From positions 6,368,001 to 6,432,000 of the forward strand of contig NZ_SNWR01000001.1 in the NCBI RefSeq assembly GCF_004362215.1: DNA of 64,000 bases. The letters are read 5' to 3'. Positions 53,021-62,208 of the stretch are shown here, one piece after another. The DNA comes from Paractinoplanes brasiliensis (GTDB lineage: Bacteria > Actinomycetota > Actinomycetes > Mycobacteriales > Micromonosporaceae). The notes under the pieces are model-generated. The model had not been told where the DNA came from. It did no database searches and saw only the letters and a list, made by a program, of their open reading frames with translations. The position numbers and the translations under genes are program-made. Numbering within the stretch: the stretch's first letter is position 1; every line of letters begins with the position of its first letter.

Positions 53021-53992
53021 GTGAGAACACGCCTGCGACAACTCCGGCGGCGGCTACTGACCCCGTCCATGTCCGAGACCCTGCTGTCGGTCCGAGGTTT
53101 CCACGTCAAGTCGCCGCAGGCGCGGGACCGGCTCGAGTCGATCGGCCGCTTCTTCCTGACCGGATACGGCGAGGCGGCCGAGGCCCGGCGTCCGCGCGAC
53201 GTCGAAGCGGCGCTCGAGGCCATCTCGCCGATGTACCAGGGTTTCGCCTACGAGGGCGCCGCGATGGGGCACGCCGTCCGTGACGGGCTCCCCGTCGGCG
53301 GCCGCGACCACGTCGCCGGGTTCCTGGCCGGCCGGGCGGACCGGCACATCTACATGGCGTACGTCGGCGTCGGCTGGGCGATGGCCCGGTTGCCCCGGAT
53401 GCGCTGGGGGTCCCTGCACGCCCCGGACCCCCTGCTGCGCTGGCTGGTGCTCGACGGGTACGGCTTCCACCAGGCCTACTTCCGGACATCGTCGTACGTG
53501 CACAAGCACTACGTGGAGCAGCGCTTCCCGTGGCCCGGCGACCGGGGCGGGCACGCCGCACGGGTGATCGACCAGGGGATCGGGCGGGCCTGCTGGTTCG
53601 TCGGCGGCGCCGACCCTGAGGTCGTCGCGCGGCTGCTGCACGGGTTCCCCGGCAACCGGCAGGCCGACCTGTGGGCCGGTGCGGGGCTGGCCGCCACCTA
53701 CGCGGGGGCCGCCGACCAGGCCGAGCTGGAACGCTTCTGGGAACTGGCCGGCCCGTACCGCCGGTTCGTGGCGCAGGGCGCCGCGTTCGCCGCCGCGGCC
53801 CGGGTCCGGGCGGACCTCGTCGTGCCGCACAACGAGCTGGCCACCGAGGTCTTCTGCGGCATGGACGCGGCGGCGGCGACGAAGGTGACCGACGAGGCGC
53901 GTGCCGGCCTGCCGGCGGACGGCGAGACCCCGCAGTACGCCGCATGGCGTGACCGGATCATCGACACCTTCGCCGCGGCCGGGCGGGTCTAG
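53021..53992 (+). CDS. DUF1702 (UnbL/E3-like) enediyne-cassette protein, copy 1
   Basis: A 323-residue protein of the DUF1702 family, found in enediyne clusters (E3/UnbL). Conserved strings shared with the copy at 62209 are GFAYEGAAMGHAVRDG, YVGVGWAMARLPR, LDGYGFHQAYF and DQGIGRACWF. The GTG at 53021 is chosen for the GGAGGAG site 5 bases upstream; the frame extends to an ATG at 52979 without support. It opens the operon DUF1702, thioesterase, P450, SCP2, membrane protein, CopC-like. The biochemical role of this family is not established. Confidence 0.85.
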   Translation: MRTRLRQLRRRLLTPSMSETLLSVRGFHVKSPQARDRLESIGRFFLTGYGEAAEARRPRDVEAALEAISPMYQGFAYEGAAMGHAVRDGLPVGGRDHVAGFLAGRADRHIYMAYVGVGWAMARLPRMRWGSLHAPDPLLRWLVLDGYGFHQAYFRTSSYVHKHYVEQRFPWPGDRGGHAARVIDQGIGRACWFVGGADPEVVARLLHGFPGNRQADLWAGAGLAATYAGAADQAELERFWELAGPYRRFVAQGAAFAAAARVRADLVVPHNELATEVFCGMDAAAATKVTDEARAGLPADGETPQYAAWRDRIIDTFAAAGRV

Positions 53993-54002
53993 GGAGGACC
54001 AC

Positions 54003-54440
54003 ATGGAGTCGTACTTCGCCTACCAGCACACCGTCGGGTTCGAGGAGACGAACCTGGTCGGCAACGTCTACTACGTCAACTACCTGCGCTGGCAGGGCCG
54101 CTGCCGCGAGATGTTCCTCAAGGAGCGCGCGCCCGAGGTCCTCGCCGACCTGCGCGACGATCTGAAGCTGTTCACGTTGCGGGTCGACTGCGAGTTCTAC
54201 GCCGAGATCACCGCCTTCGACGAGTTGTCCATCCGGATGCGGCTGGAGGAGCTGGCGCAGACCCAGCTGCAGTTCAGCTTCGACTACGTCCGCCTGGACC
54301 CGGGCGGTGGCGAGACGCTGGTGGCCCGCGGATCGCAACGGGTGGCGTGCATGCGCGGGCCCAACACCCGTACGGAACCCTCCCGGGTGCCGGTGGCGCT
54401 GATCCGCGCGCTCGAGCCGTACACGGCGGTGCGAGTCTGA
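54003..54440 (+). CDS. Enediyne-type acyl thioesterase (E10/CalE7/DynE7 family)
   Basis: A 145-residue hot-dog-fold thioesterase. The N-terminal half matches the enediyne PKS partner family closely: YQHTVGFEETNLVGNVYYVN (residues about 6-25) and YLRWQGRCREMF (about 26-37). These enzymes release the polyene product from the iterative enediyne PKS. The spacing to the DUF1702 gene is 10 bp and the stop overlaps the P450 start (TGATG). With the PKS at 63332 it marks this as an enediyne-type locus. Confidence 0.93.
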   Translation: MESYFAYQHTVGFEETNLVGNVYYVNYLRWQGRCREMFLKERAPEVLADLRDDLKLFTLRVDCEFYAEITAFDELSIRMRLEELAQTQLQFSFDYVRLDPGGGETLVARGSQRVACMRGPNTRTEPSRVPVALIRALEPYTAVRV

Positions 54441-55807
54441 TGACCGCCACCCAGACCCCCGCCACTGTCCGCCGCCGTGTCCCCGGACCCTCCCGGGCCG
54501 CCGCCTTGCGCATGCTGGCGGTGATGAGCCGTGACCGCCTCCGCATGCTCAGCGACGCGGCCGCCCGGTACGGCGATGCCGCCCGGCTCCCCGTGGGGCA
54601 CAAGACCCTGTACCTGTTCAACCATCCCGACACCGCCAAACACGTGCTCGCCGAGAACAGCGGGAACTACACCAAGGGCATCGGCCTGGTGCACGCCCGG
54701 CGGGCGCTCGGCGACGGCCTGCTCACCAGCGAGGGCGAGCTGTGGCGCAAGCAGCGCAAGGTGATCCAGCCGGCGTTCCAGAGCCGCCGCATCGCCGCCC
54801 AGGCGGGCCCGGTCGCCGAGGAGGCGATGAAGCTGGTCGCCCGGTTGCGTGCGGCCGTGGGCGGGGAACCGGTCGACGTGGTCAGCGAACTGACCGGGCT
54901 GACCCTCGGCGTGCTCGGCCGTACGCTGCTCGACGCCGACCTGAGCGAGTTCGACGACATCGGGGGCGCCTTCGCCGCCGTGCAGGACCAGGCGATGTTC
55001 GAGCTGGCCACGCTCAGCGCCGTGCCCACCTGGGTCCCGCTGGCCAAGCAGCTGCGGTTCCGGCGGGCCCGCGCCCACCTGGACCGGATCGTCCAGGAGC
55101 TCGTGGCCCGCCGCAAGGCCGCGGCGACCGCCGGTGAGGACGTGCTGACCCGGCTGATCGCCTCGGCCGAGCGGGAGCCCGACCCGCGGGTGGGACGCAT
55201 GCGCCTGCGCGACGAACTGGTGACGCTGCTGCTGGCCGGGCACGAGACGACCGCCAGCACGCTCAGCTGGACGCTGCACCTGACCAGCGATCGGCCCGAC
55301 GTGTGGGAGCGTCTGCACGACGAGGCGGTCGCCGCCCTCGGCGACGATCTGCCGACGTTCGCCGACCTCGAGAAGCTGACCTACACGTCAGCGGTGATCG
55401 AGGAGGCCATGCGGCTCTACCCGCCCGTATGGCTGCTGCCCAGGATCGCCAAGGAGCCCGACGTCATCGGCGGCTACCCGGTTCCCGGGAAGGCCGACGT
55501 CCTGGTGTCGCCCTACACCCTGCACCGGCATCCCGGGTTCTGGCCCGATCCGGAGCGCTTCGACCCCGGCCGTTTCGAGACCGCGGCCCGAGGCGACCGG
55601 CCCCGGTACGCCTACATCCCCTTCGGCGCCGGGCCGCGCTTCTGCGTGGGCAACCACCTCGGTCTCATGGAGGCCGTCTTCGTCATCGCGTGCCTGGCCC
55701 GCGAGCTGCGGCTCACCACGGCGCCCGGCTGGACGGTGCGGCCCGAGCCGATGCTGTCGCTGCGGATCCGCGGCGGCCTGCCGATGCGCGTCTCGGCCGC
55801 CGGCTGA
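54440..55807 (+). CDS. Cytochrome P450
   Basis: A 455-residue P450 of the longer CYP4/CYP102-like type. The I-helix is LLAGHETTAS near residue 273, ExxR in EEAMRLYPPVW near 320, and the heme loop FGAGPRFCVGN gives the Cys ligand near 400. No membrane anchor is visible, and there is no fused reductase, so a separate ferredoxin system is needed. It is translationally coupled to the thioesterase, so it may oxidise the released polyene or a later intermediate. Confidence 0.92.
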   Translation: MTATQTPATVRRRVPGPSRAAALRMLAVMSRDRLRMLSDAAARYGDAARLPVGHKTLYLFNHPDTAKHVLAENSGNYTKGIGLVHARRALGDGLLTSEGELWRKQRKVIQPAFQSRRIAAQAGPVAEEAMKLVARLRAAVGGEPVDVVSELTGLTLGVLGRTLLDADLSEFDDIGGAFAAVQDQAMFELATLSAVPTWVPLAKQLRFRRARAHLDRIVQELVARRKAAATAGEDVLTRLIASAEREPDPRVGRMRLRDELVTLLLAGHETTASTLSWTLHLTSDRPDVWERLHDEAVAALGDDLPTFADLEKLTYTSAVIEEAMRLYPPVWLLPRIAKEPDVIGGYPVPGKADVLVSPYTLHRHPGFWPDPERFDPGRFETAARGDRPRYAYIPFGAGPRFCVGNHLGLMEAVFVIACLARELRLTTAPGWTVRPEPMLSLRIRGGLPMRVSAAG

Positions 55808-55860
55808 ACCCCTGCCGGCGCCCGCGCACCCGGCGATCATCCCTTCACCTGGGAGCCCAC

Positions 55861-56310
55861 ATGCTCATCGACCAAGCCGATCCCGCCGTCATGGACCCGC
55901 TGGCCTTTGCGCGGGTCGTCAAGGCCACCCCCACCGACGTGCTGCGCCGGGTCATGTCCGGCGAGCGGCGGACGCCCATCCTCGCCGAACTGGTCCGCCG
56001 GATGCCCGACGTCTTCCGGCCCGACCGCGCGGCGGGCCACACCGCCGTCGTCCACTGGCGGGTCGGTGGCCGCGCCGACGGCGGACTCGACGTCTACGAG
56101 CTGGTCATCGCGGACGGCGCCTGCAGCGTGTCGCCCACCGCCGACGGGCAGCCCCAGCTCGTGCTCACCCTCGACGCCGTGGATTTCCTGCGGATGCTCA
56201 CCGGCAACGCCAACGCGGTCGCGCTGGTCATGCGCGGCCGGCTGCGCAGCAAGGGCGACCTCGTGCTGACCGCGAAGCTGCCCGGGTTCTTCGAACCGCC
56301 CCGGCCCTGA
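55861..56310 (+). CDS. SCP2 sterol-binding domain protein
   Basis: A 149-residue protein whose last 110 residues form an SCP2-like fold (VVHWRVGG, YELVIADGACSVSPTADGQPQLVLTLDAVDFLRMLTGNANA). This small domain binds hydrophobic ligands in a tunnel. ACCTGGGAG lies upstream of the ATG. In this operon it may carry a polyene or other lipid-like intermediate between enzymes, which is inference. Confidence 0.85.
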   Translation: MLIDQADPAVMDPLAFARVVKATPTDVLRRVMSGERRTPILAELVRRMPDVFRPDRAAGHTAVVHWRVGGRADGGLDVYELVIADGACSVSPTADGQPQLVLTLDAVDFLRMLTGNANAVALVMRGRLRSKGDLVLTAKLPGFFEPPRP

Positions 56311-56337
56311 CAACGCACACCGAACGGAGACCGCATC

Positions 56338-56886
56338 GTGCTCGCAACACTGAACGGCCGGCGCCACCGTCTGGCACTCGGCCTTTTCCTCATCGTCGTG
56401 CTGGCCCACTGGGCCGAGCACCTGGCCCAGGCCTGGCAGATCTGGGTGCTGCACTGGCCGCTTCCCGAGTCGCGCGGCGTCCTCGGCGTGCAGTTCCCCT
56501 GGCTGGTCAAGTCGGAGTGGATGCACTACGGGTACGCCCTGGTGATGCTGACCGGCCTGTTCCTGCTGCGGCCGGGTTTCGCCGGGCGCGCCCGCACCTG
56601 GTGGACCGTCGCCCTGGTCATCCAGTTCTGGCACCACATCGAGCACCTGCTGCTGCTCATCCAGGCCCAGACGCACCACAACTTCTGGGGCGCGGGCGCA
56701 CCGACGAGCATCCTGCAGCTGATCTATCCCCGGGTGGAGCTGCACCTGTTCTACAACTCGGTGGTCTTCCTGCCGATGATCGTCGCCATGTACTTCCACC
56801 TCCGCCCGAACCCGCGGGAGGCCGCGGCGACCGACTGCACGTGCGGCCACGTCCCCGAGCGTGAGCACGCCGCGGCCGGGGTCTGA
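56338..56886 (+). CDS. His-rich integral membrane protein
   Basis: A 182-residue protein with about four hydrophobic segments (about residues 12-30, 58-77, 88-112 and 132-150). Two copies of an HxxEH pattern lie in or beside segments: AHWAEHLAQAW near 22 and FWHHIEHLLLL near 101. More His follow (QTHHNFW, ELHLFY), and there are CTCGH residues near the end. Clustered His in membrane helices suggest a metal or heme site. I do not recognise the family. The start is GTG after CGGAGA. The next gene starts at its stop. Confidence 0.7.
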   Translation: MLATLNGRRHRLALGLFLIVVLAHWAEHLAQAWQIWVLHWPLPESRGVLGVQFPWLVKSEWMHYGYALVMLTGLFLLRPGFAGRARTWWTVALVIQFWHHIEHLLLLIQAQTHHNFWGAGAPTSILQLIYPRVELHLFYNSVVFLPMIVAMYFHLRPNPREAAATDCTCGHVPEREHAAAGV

Positions 56887-56887
56887 G

Positions 56888-57424
56888 GTGAGCCGGTGGC
56901 TGCTCGCGGCGGTCCTCGCCGCCGCGAGCGCTCTCGCGCCGGCCGGGTGCTCGGCGGCCCCGGCCGGCGCTGCCGTCGTGACCAGCGATCCGGCCGACCT
57001 CGCCGCGCTCGCCCGCGCGCCGGCGGCCGTGACGCTGCGGCTCACCGGCGCGCCGGTCGTGGAGTTCTCACACGTGACGGTGCGCGACGCGGCCGGCACG
57101 GACCTCGCCGCCGGCCCGCTGACCCGCGCCGGCGGCGACAGCCTGCGGCAGCCGGTCGGCGTGCGGGAGACCGGCGATTTCGTGGTGGCTTACCACGTGG
57201 TCGTGGAGGGCGGCGACGACGTGGCCGGGGTGCTGCGCTTCAGCGTTGGCACCGGCCGGCCCCCGGCCACGTCCGGCGCGGGCCCGGACCCGGCGGCGCT
57301 GTCACATCAGCACGGCCTGGACCCTCTCAGCGGGATCATGCTGACAGCCAACGCCGGGGCGCTCGCCGTCGCCGGCTTCCTCCTGATGCGTACGAGACGC
57401 CGGCGCCGGCCCTGGCGCCTGTGA
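56888..57424 (+). CDS. CopC-like exported protein with C-terminal membrane anchor
   Basis: A 178-residue protein. The signal sequence ends in a possible lipobox (PAGC at about 17-20). The mature part resembles a CopC/YobA-type copper-binding Ig-like domain (VVTSDPADLAALARAPAAVTLRLTGAPV; HVTVRDAAG; ADFVVAYHVVVEG-like strand), though the usual N-terminal His is absent. One transmembrane helix (AGALAVAGFLLM) and a basic tail close the protein. Start GTG at 56888. Beside the His-rich membrane protein it hints at metal handling at the membrane. Confidence 0.72.
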   Translation: MSRWLLAAVLAAASALAPAGCSAAPAGAAVVTSDPADLAALARAPAAVTLRLTGAPVVEFSHVTVRDAAGTDLAAGPLTRAGGDSLRQPVGVRETGDFVVAYHVVVEGGDDVAGVLRFSVGTGRPPATSGAGPDPAALSHQHGLDPLSGIMLTANAGALAVAGFLLMRTRRRRRPWRL

Positions 57425-57434
57425 CCCCGCGGCG

Positions 57435-57469
57435 GGGCGGCCCGGACGCTGAGCGCGTCCGGGCCGCCC
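57435..57469. terminator. Strong bidirectional hairpin terminator
   Basis: Perfect 15-bp stems at 57435-57449 and 57455-57469, between the convergent CopC-like and AhpD-like genes. Confidence 0.82.
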
Positions 57470-57481
57470 GTTCGTGCGCCG

Positions 57482-58570
57482 TCACCGAAGAGAGTCCCCG
57501 GTGACGGCGCCGGGGCCGCCCGCAGCCGCTCGCGCCGCCGTGTGCCGGGCGGCGGCGAAGGCCGACCAGCCGACCAGCTCGACCAGGGAACGGTCCTCGG
57601 GGTCCCCGGCCCGGAACGCGGCCACCAGGTCGGGCGTGACCCGGTAGGAGGCGTGGACGGTGAGCAGCGCGAGCCGGCCGGCCGGGCGGTGGGCCGGTGC
57701 GAGCGGCTCGGTCGGTTCGGCGAGCCAGTCCCGGATGTCCGGACCGGGCGGCCCACCCCGTTCCTCGGCGAGGTGCCGCAGCACCATCTCCCGGACCGGC
57801 CCCGGAACAGCGTGCGTCGCCGACGCCTCGAAGGCCTGGGCGGCGCGGGCGAACGCCTCGGCCACCATCGGGTCCGGACCGGCCCAGGCCAGATCGGCGG
57901 GGAGCTCCGCGGGCTCGAGCAGACCGAGCGAGAGCCCGGCGTCCGCCCGGCGGCGGCCCAGCGATCCCATGATCCGCTCCGCCGTGCGCCGGAACACCGA
58001 GCCGAGGGACCCTCCGGTCACCGGCAGCGGCGACTCCCGCAGGAAGACGTTGACCATGCGGTTGATGTAGTGGAACGTCGTCGCCACGCCGAGCAGGTGT
58101 GGCGCCTCGGCGGCGGCGAACGGCATCGGCCGGGGCCGGGGACCGTCCAGGTGGTACGCCCAGCCGGCCAGCGCGGCGAGGGCCGGGTCCGCGACCTCGG
58201 CGATGCGGCCCGCCGCTACGGCCCGCGCGTCGGCGGTCCCGTCCAGGCCGACCAGCGTGGCGCCGTGCACGTCGACGCAGTACGGGCATCGGTTGGCCAG
58301 CGACACCGCCGCGGCGACGGCCTCCTTGCGCTCGCGGCTCGCCGGGCCGGGCGTCAGCAGCGTCTCGCGCAGCATCACCCAGCAGGCGGCCAGCACCACG
58401 GGCGAGCTCGCCTGCAGGGCGACCGGCGGCGCCAGCATGCCGAAGTCCCGCTCGATCTGGCTGTAGACGCGGGCCACCGCGGGCGGGGCCGCGGACACCG
58501 GCACCGGGCGCAGATAGTTGATGTGTGCCGGCGAGATCCGGCGGGTCGCGTTGATGAGCAGCTTTCCCAT
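57482..58570 (-). CDS. AhpD-like (CMD fold) protein, copy 1
   Basis: A 362-residue all-helical protein. The signature ANRCPYCVDVHGATLVG near residue 95 is the AhpD CxxC-x3-H pattern, a redox-active Cys pair with a nearby His. At more than 350 residues it is about twice the length of AhpD, and a second helical half suggests an internal duplication. A paralog lies at 61047. It is the last gene of the minus operon with the GMC oxidoreductase. It could deal with peroxide from an oxidase or act on a substrate. Confidence 0.8.
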   Translation of the reverse strand: MGKLLINATRRISPAHINYLRPVPVSAAPPAVARVYSQIERDFGMLAPPVALQASSPVVLAACWVMLRETLLTPGPASRERKEAVAAAVSLANRCPYCVDVHGATLVGLDGTADARAVAAGRIAEVADPALAALAGWAYHLDGPRPRPMPFAAAEAPHLLGVATTFHYINRMVNVFLRESPLPVTGGSLGSVFRRTAERIMGSLGRRRADAGLSLGLLEPAELPADLAWAGPDPMVAEAFARAAQAFEASATHAVPGPVREMVLRHLAEERGGPPGPDIRDWLAEPTEPLAPAHRPAGRLALLTVHASYRVTPDLVAAFRAGDPEDRSLVELVGWSAFAAARHTAARAAAGGPGAVTGDSLR

Positions 58571-58631
58571 CGTCGTTCTCCCTCGCGGTGCGGCCGGGCC
58601 CGGCGGCGAGGTGACGCCGGGCCCGCCGACG

Positions 58632-60260
58632 TCAGATGTGGACCGGGCGCCGCGAGGCAGCTTCGCCCTCGGGCAACGAACCCGCGTACCGCACGGCGAC
58701 ACCACGTTCGCGGGCGGCCCGGACGATCCCCGGCATCGCCCGCTCGGCGAGCGCCGAGATGGTGAGCGCGGGGTTGACGGTCAGCGCGCCCGGCACGGCG
58801 GAGCCGTCGGTGACGAAGATGCCCGGATGCCCGCGTAGCTCGTGCCGGTCGTCCAGGGCCGAGGTGGCCGGGTCGTCGCCGATCCGGCACGACGACAACG
58901 GGTGCACCGTGTACGCGCCGACCAGGTCGTTGGTCCACGGGGCGACCCGGGCCAGCCCGTCGCGCTCCAGGATGTCCTTGATCTCGGCGTCGGCCAGGTT
59001 CCAGCCCCGCCAGGTGTTCTCGGTGGGCTCGTACCGCAGCGGGCCGGTGCCGAGCATCTGCTGGGAGAGCCGGACGGCGTTGCCGGTCTCGGGCGGCTCG
59101 CCGAAGACGCCCTCGTTGTCGTCCTCGGACATGATGAAGATGGTCAGCCAGGACTGCCAGCGGCGCAGCATCTCCTTCTTGTCCCGGCCGAACCAGAGCG
59201 GGTCCGTGCCGTCGGGAACCTGCGCGAGGATCGTGCCCAGCCCGGGCGGGAAGAAGAGCTGCTCCAGCGAGAAGCGCTCGTGCTCGGGCAGCGAGCCGTC
59301 GAGGTGGTCCCAGTTGGCGACGACCGGGCCGCGTCCGATCTGATACCCGGCGTACGCCTGGCCGTCCGGTCGTTCCAGGCCCAGCACGTCGCGTACGCGG
59401 TCCTCGTCGAAGACCGCCGTGTTGAGCCGCTCGCCGTTGCCCGAGAAGTAGCGGCCGACCGCGGGCGGCATCGCGCCCAGGTGCGGTTCCGACCGGCGCA
59501 GGATGACCGGCGTGGCCCCGGTGCCGGCGGCCATGATGACGATCTTGGCGTCGATGGCCCCGGTGTCGTGCAGCACCCGGTAGTCCTCGTCGTCGACGAT
59601 CCGGTAGTGCACGCGGTAGCCGTCGCCGGTGCGCGTCAGGTGTTGCACCTCGTGCAGCGGGCGGATCTCGGCGCCGTGGGCCAGCGCGCCCGGCAGGTAG
59701 TTCAGCAGCAGCGACCGTTTCGCGTCGAACTTGCAGCCGGCCATCATCCAGTTGCAGTTGGTGCACAGGTCGACGTCGACCGCCGAGGGCGCCGGGTTGG
59801 CCGTACGTCCGGCGTGGTTGCAGGCCGCGGCCCACAGACCACCGGCGTACGGGACGTTCTCCCACCGCTGCTGGGTGACCGGAAGCGCCTGTTCGACCCG
59901 CTCGTACCAGGGATCGAGGGTTTCCCGCGAGATGGCGGCCGGCCACATCCGGCGTCCGATGCTGCCGTGGCGTTCGAAGACGAACCCGGGGGCCCGGGGC
60001 ATCGTCGCGAAGTACACCACGCTGCCGCCGCCGACGCAGTTGCCGCCGAGAATGCTCATCCCGTCGCCGACCACGAAGTCGAACACCCGGGTGTAGGAGG
60101 AGCCGAGGAGGAAGTCGTGGTCGAACTCGTCGGCGGTCACCCACGGCCCACGCTCGAGCACCACCACCTTGGCGCCACCCGCGGCGAGGTGGTACGCCGC
60201 GATCGCGCCGCCGAACCCGCTGCCGATGACCAGGACGTCGGTGCTCTCCACGGCGCTCAT
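58632..60260 (-). CDS. GMC-family oxidoreductase (cholesterol-oxidase-like)
   Basis: A 542-residue FAD enzyme. It has VIGSGFGGAIAAYHL near the start, LGGNCVGGGSVVYF near residue 70, a CTNCNWMMAGC Cys-rich stretch near 168 as in the cholesterol-oxidase branch, and a C-terminal HPLSSCRIG with the active-site His near 468. GMC enzymes oxidise alcohols. Its ATG overlaps the stop of the subunit-3-like gene, so the pair is co-translated and may form one complex. The next gene is AhpD-like. Confidence 0.9.
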   Translation of the reverse strand: MSAVESTDVLVIGSGFGGAIAAYHLAAGGAKVVVLERGPWVTADEFDHDFLLGSSYTRVFDFVVGDGMSILGGNCVGGGSVVYFATMPRAPGFVFERHGSIGRRMWPAAISRETLDPWYERVEQALPVTQQRWENVPYAGGLWAAACNHAGRTANPAPSAVDVDLCTNCNWMMAGCKFDAKRSLLLNYLPGALAHGAEIRPLHEVQHLTRTGDGYRVHYRIVDDEDYRVLHDTGAIDAKIVIMAAGTGATPVILRRSEPHLGAMPPAVGRYFSGNGERLNTAVFDEDRVRDVLGLERPDGQAYAGYQIGRGPVVANWDHLDGSLPEHERFSLEQLFFPPGLGTILAQVPDGTDPLWFGRDKKEMLRRWQSWLTIFIMSEDDNEGVFGEPPETGNAVRLSQQMLGTGPLRYEPTENTWRGWNLADAEIKDILERDGLARVAPWTNDLVGAYTVHPLSSCRIGDDPATSALDDRHELRGHPGIFVTDGSAVPGALTVNPALTISALAERAMPGIVRAARERGVAVRYAGSLPEGEAASRRPVHI

Positions 60261-60814
60261 GCCGGGCTCCCGCCGCTGGTCGTGGCCGGGTGGACGTCGG
60301 CGAGCCGACGGCCGTACGAGTACGACGGGAACCGCCACACCCCGTCCGGCTCGGGCTGCCGGTAGCCGATCGTGAGCAGGCCCGGGTGGCCCGCCTCGAG
60401 CGCCGCGGCGGTGTTGAGGTGCGCCGCGCTGTCGAACGCCATGTTGCAGAAGAGCGCCAGCGCCACCCACATGGCCTTCTCGGGGTGGTCGGGGGCGGTG
60501 AGTCGCTGGACCAGCCGGGTGCGCTGCTCGAAGTCGAGGGCCACGAACGGCGGGACGTCCGGATCCGCGGCGGCCCCCAGCTCGGCGGCGTGCCCGTTGA
60601 GGGCGTCGGCGAGGCCGGGCAGCGTGCCCGCGAGCCCACCGCCCGGCAGCTCCAGCAGGTCGATCGCGCCCGCCGCGACCGCGCCGGGCCCGGGGGCGGC
60701 GCCGGCGACGGCCCGGTCGGACGGGTCGCGCTTCTCGCCCGGGAGGATGGTGTCGGCGAACGCCTCCACAGTGAGGATGGTGGTCGAGTCGGTGTCATGT
60801 CTGTTCGGTGGCAC
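60257..60814 (-). CDS. Gluconate 2-dehydrogenase subunit 3-like protein
   Basis: A protein of about 185 residues with the family start EAFADTILPGEKRDPSD near residue 18 and later VALDFEQRTRLVQRL and GWRFPSYSYG-like strings. In known systems subunit 3 partners a GMC dehydrogenase in the periplasm, often with a Tat signal. I see no twin-Arg signal here, so this pair may be cytosolic. The GTG at 60814 has AAGGGA about 7 bases upstream. It overlaps the GMC gene. Confidence 0.8.
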   Translation of the reverse strand: MPPNRHDTDSTTILTVEAFADTILPGEKRDPSDRAVAGAAPGPGAVAAGAIDLLELPGGGLAGTLPGLADALNGHAAELGAAADPDVPPFVALDFEQRTRLVQRLTAPDHPEKAMWVALALFCNMAFDSAAHLNTAAALEAGHPGLLTIGYRQPEPDGVWRFPSYSYGRRLADVHPATTSGGSPA

Positions 60815-61046
60815 CGCGGTTCCCTTCGTCTGAGCCGTTGGCGACCGGCCGCCGCCGAGGCGGGACCGCTCGATGATCGGCGTCGGCAGAGACCCATCGT
60901 CCGCACCGCCGAATCCCTCCCGCATCTCTGGCCTTGCGCTGTGCGACGGGCCTTCTTTGTTCGTGCTCACCTCGTCGCAGGGCGGGCCGGTCGGCCCCCG
61001 GGACGGCAAATACTGGGGCCATCGAGCCGGCCTCCAGGAGGATGCG
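60815..61046. promoter_or_regulatory. Divergent promoter region of the GMC and AhpD/PKS operons
   Basis: These 232 bp lie between divergent starts. The plus-strand frame from 60873 runs into the AhpD-like gene, but the strong start is at 61047. No CTAY repeat pair like those of the NRPS cluster is seen, so this locus seems to be controlled differently. Confidence 0.45.
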
Positions 61047-62180
61047 ATGGTTCCCAGCCGGGTAGCCGCTTCCGTTGTTCAGCGGCACGTCAAGCACGTC
61101 AGGCCGGTCGCCGTGGGCGAGGCGTCCGGCGTGGTCGCCCGCGTCTACGAGCAGGTGGCCGACGAGATGCGCGTCGTCATACCGCCCGCGCAGCTGCATT
61201 CGCCGGCCCCGGATCTGCTGGCGGCCTACTGGATGCTCATGCGCGAGCCGCTGCTGCCGACGCGCCTGGTGTCCCGGGCCGTCAAGGAAGCCGTGGCGGC
61301 TGCCGTGTCGATCGCGAACATCTGCCCGTACTGCGCCGAGATGCACGGGGTGAGCCTGTACGACCTGGGCACCGAGCACGACTCCGAGGCGATCGCCCGC
61401 GACGACCCGGCCGGCATGGACGATCCGCGGCTGCGGGCGGCGGCCGAGTGGGCCCGGCACGCGCACGAGACCGCGGACGGCCCGGTCCCGCTGCCCGATC
61501 CGCGCCCCGGGGCCGCCGCCGAACTGGTCGGCGTGCTGGTCGCCCTGCACTACCTGTGCCGCATGGTCAACGTCTTCCTGTCGCCCTTCCTGTTGCCGCC
61601 GAGCCTCGGGCCGCGTGCCCGGCGCCGCGCCAAACAGGGCATCGGCCGGCTGATGCGCCCCACCCTGCGCGACCCGCGAGAGCCCGGCCGGTCGGTCGGT
61701 CTGCTGCCCCCGGCCGATCCGTCCCGCACCCGCGGTGGGCTCTGGACCACAGGCAACGCATGGGTGGCCGACGCGTACGCGCGGGCGTCCGACGCGTTCG
61801 ACGCCGCGGGGGAGCGGTCCGTGCCGCCCGCCGTGCGGCAGGTAGTCGCGGAGTTCCTGGACGGCTGGCACGGCCAGGAGACCGGCATCTCGACAGCGTG
61901 GTGCGAGCGGCTGGTGGCCGGTCTGCCCGCCACCGAGGCCGTCTCCGCCCGCCTGGCGCTGCTCACCTGCGCCGCCTCGTACCAGATCGACGAGGTGCTG
62001 GTCGGCGAGTTCCGGGCCGTGCACCCGGGCGACGGCGTGGTGCTGGACACCGTGGCCTGGGCGAGCTTCGCGGCCGCGCGGGTGATCGGCGACCGTCAGC
62101 CGGTCGGGACGGCATTCCAGGAGACGCGCGGCGGCGCGGGCCCGCTGCACGATGAAGAAGCGTCATCGCCGTGGCTGTGA
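61047..62180 (+). CDS. AhpD-like (CMD fold) protein, copy 2
   Basis: A 377-residue paralog of the 57482 gene. The CxxC-x3-H signature is ANICPYCAEMHGVSLYD near residue 92, and MLMREPLLPTRLVSRAVKEAVAAAVS before it matches copy 1. AGGAGG lies about 6 bases before the ATG. It precedes the second DUF1702 gene by 28 bp and the PKS follows, so it belongs to the plus-strand core operon. Having two diverged copies in opposed operons suggests distinct roles. Confidence 0.8.
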   Translation: MVPSRVAASVVQRHVKHVRPVAVGEASGVVARVYEQVADEMRVVIPPAQLHSPAPDLLAAYWMLMREPLLPTRLVSRAVKEAVAAAVSIANICPYCAEMHGVSLYDLGTEHDSEAIARDDPAGMDDPRLRAAAEWARHAHETADGPVPLPDPRPGAAAELVGVLVALHYLCRMVNVFLSPFLLPPSLGPRARRRAKQGIGRLMRPTLRDPREPGRSVGLLPPADPSRTRGGLWTTGNAWVADAYARASDAFDAAGERSVPPAVRQVVAEFLDGWHGQETGISTAWCERLVAGLPATEAVSARLALLTCAASYQIDEVLVGEFRAVHPGDGVVLDTVAWASFAAARVIGDRQPVGTAFQETRGGAGPLHDEEASSPWL

Positions 62181-62208
62181 CGCCCGAGTCGGACCAGGAG
62201 GAGCATCG

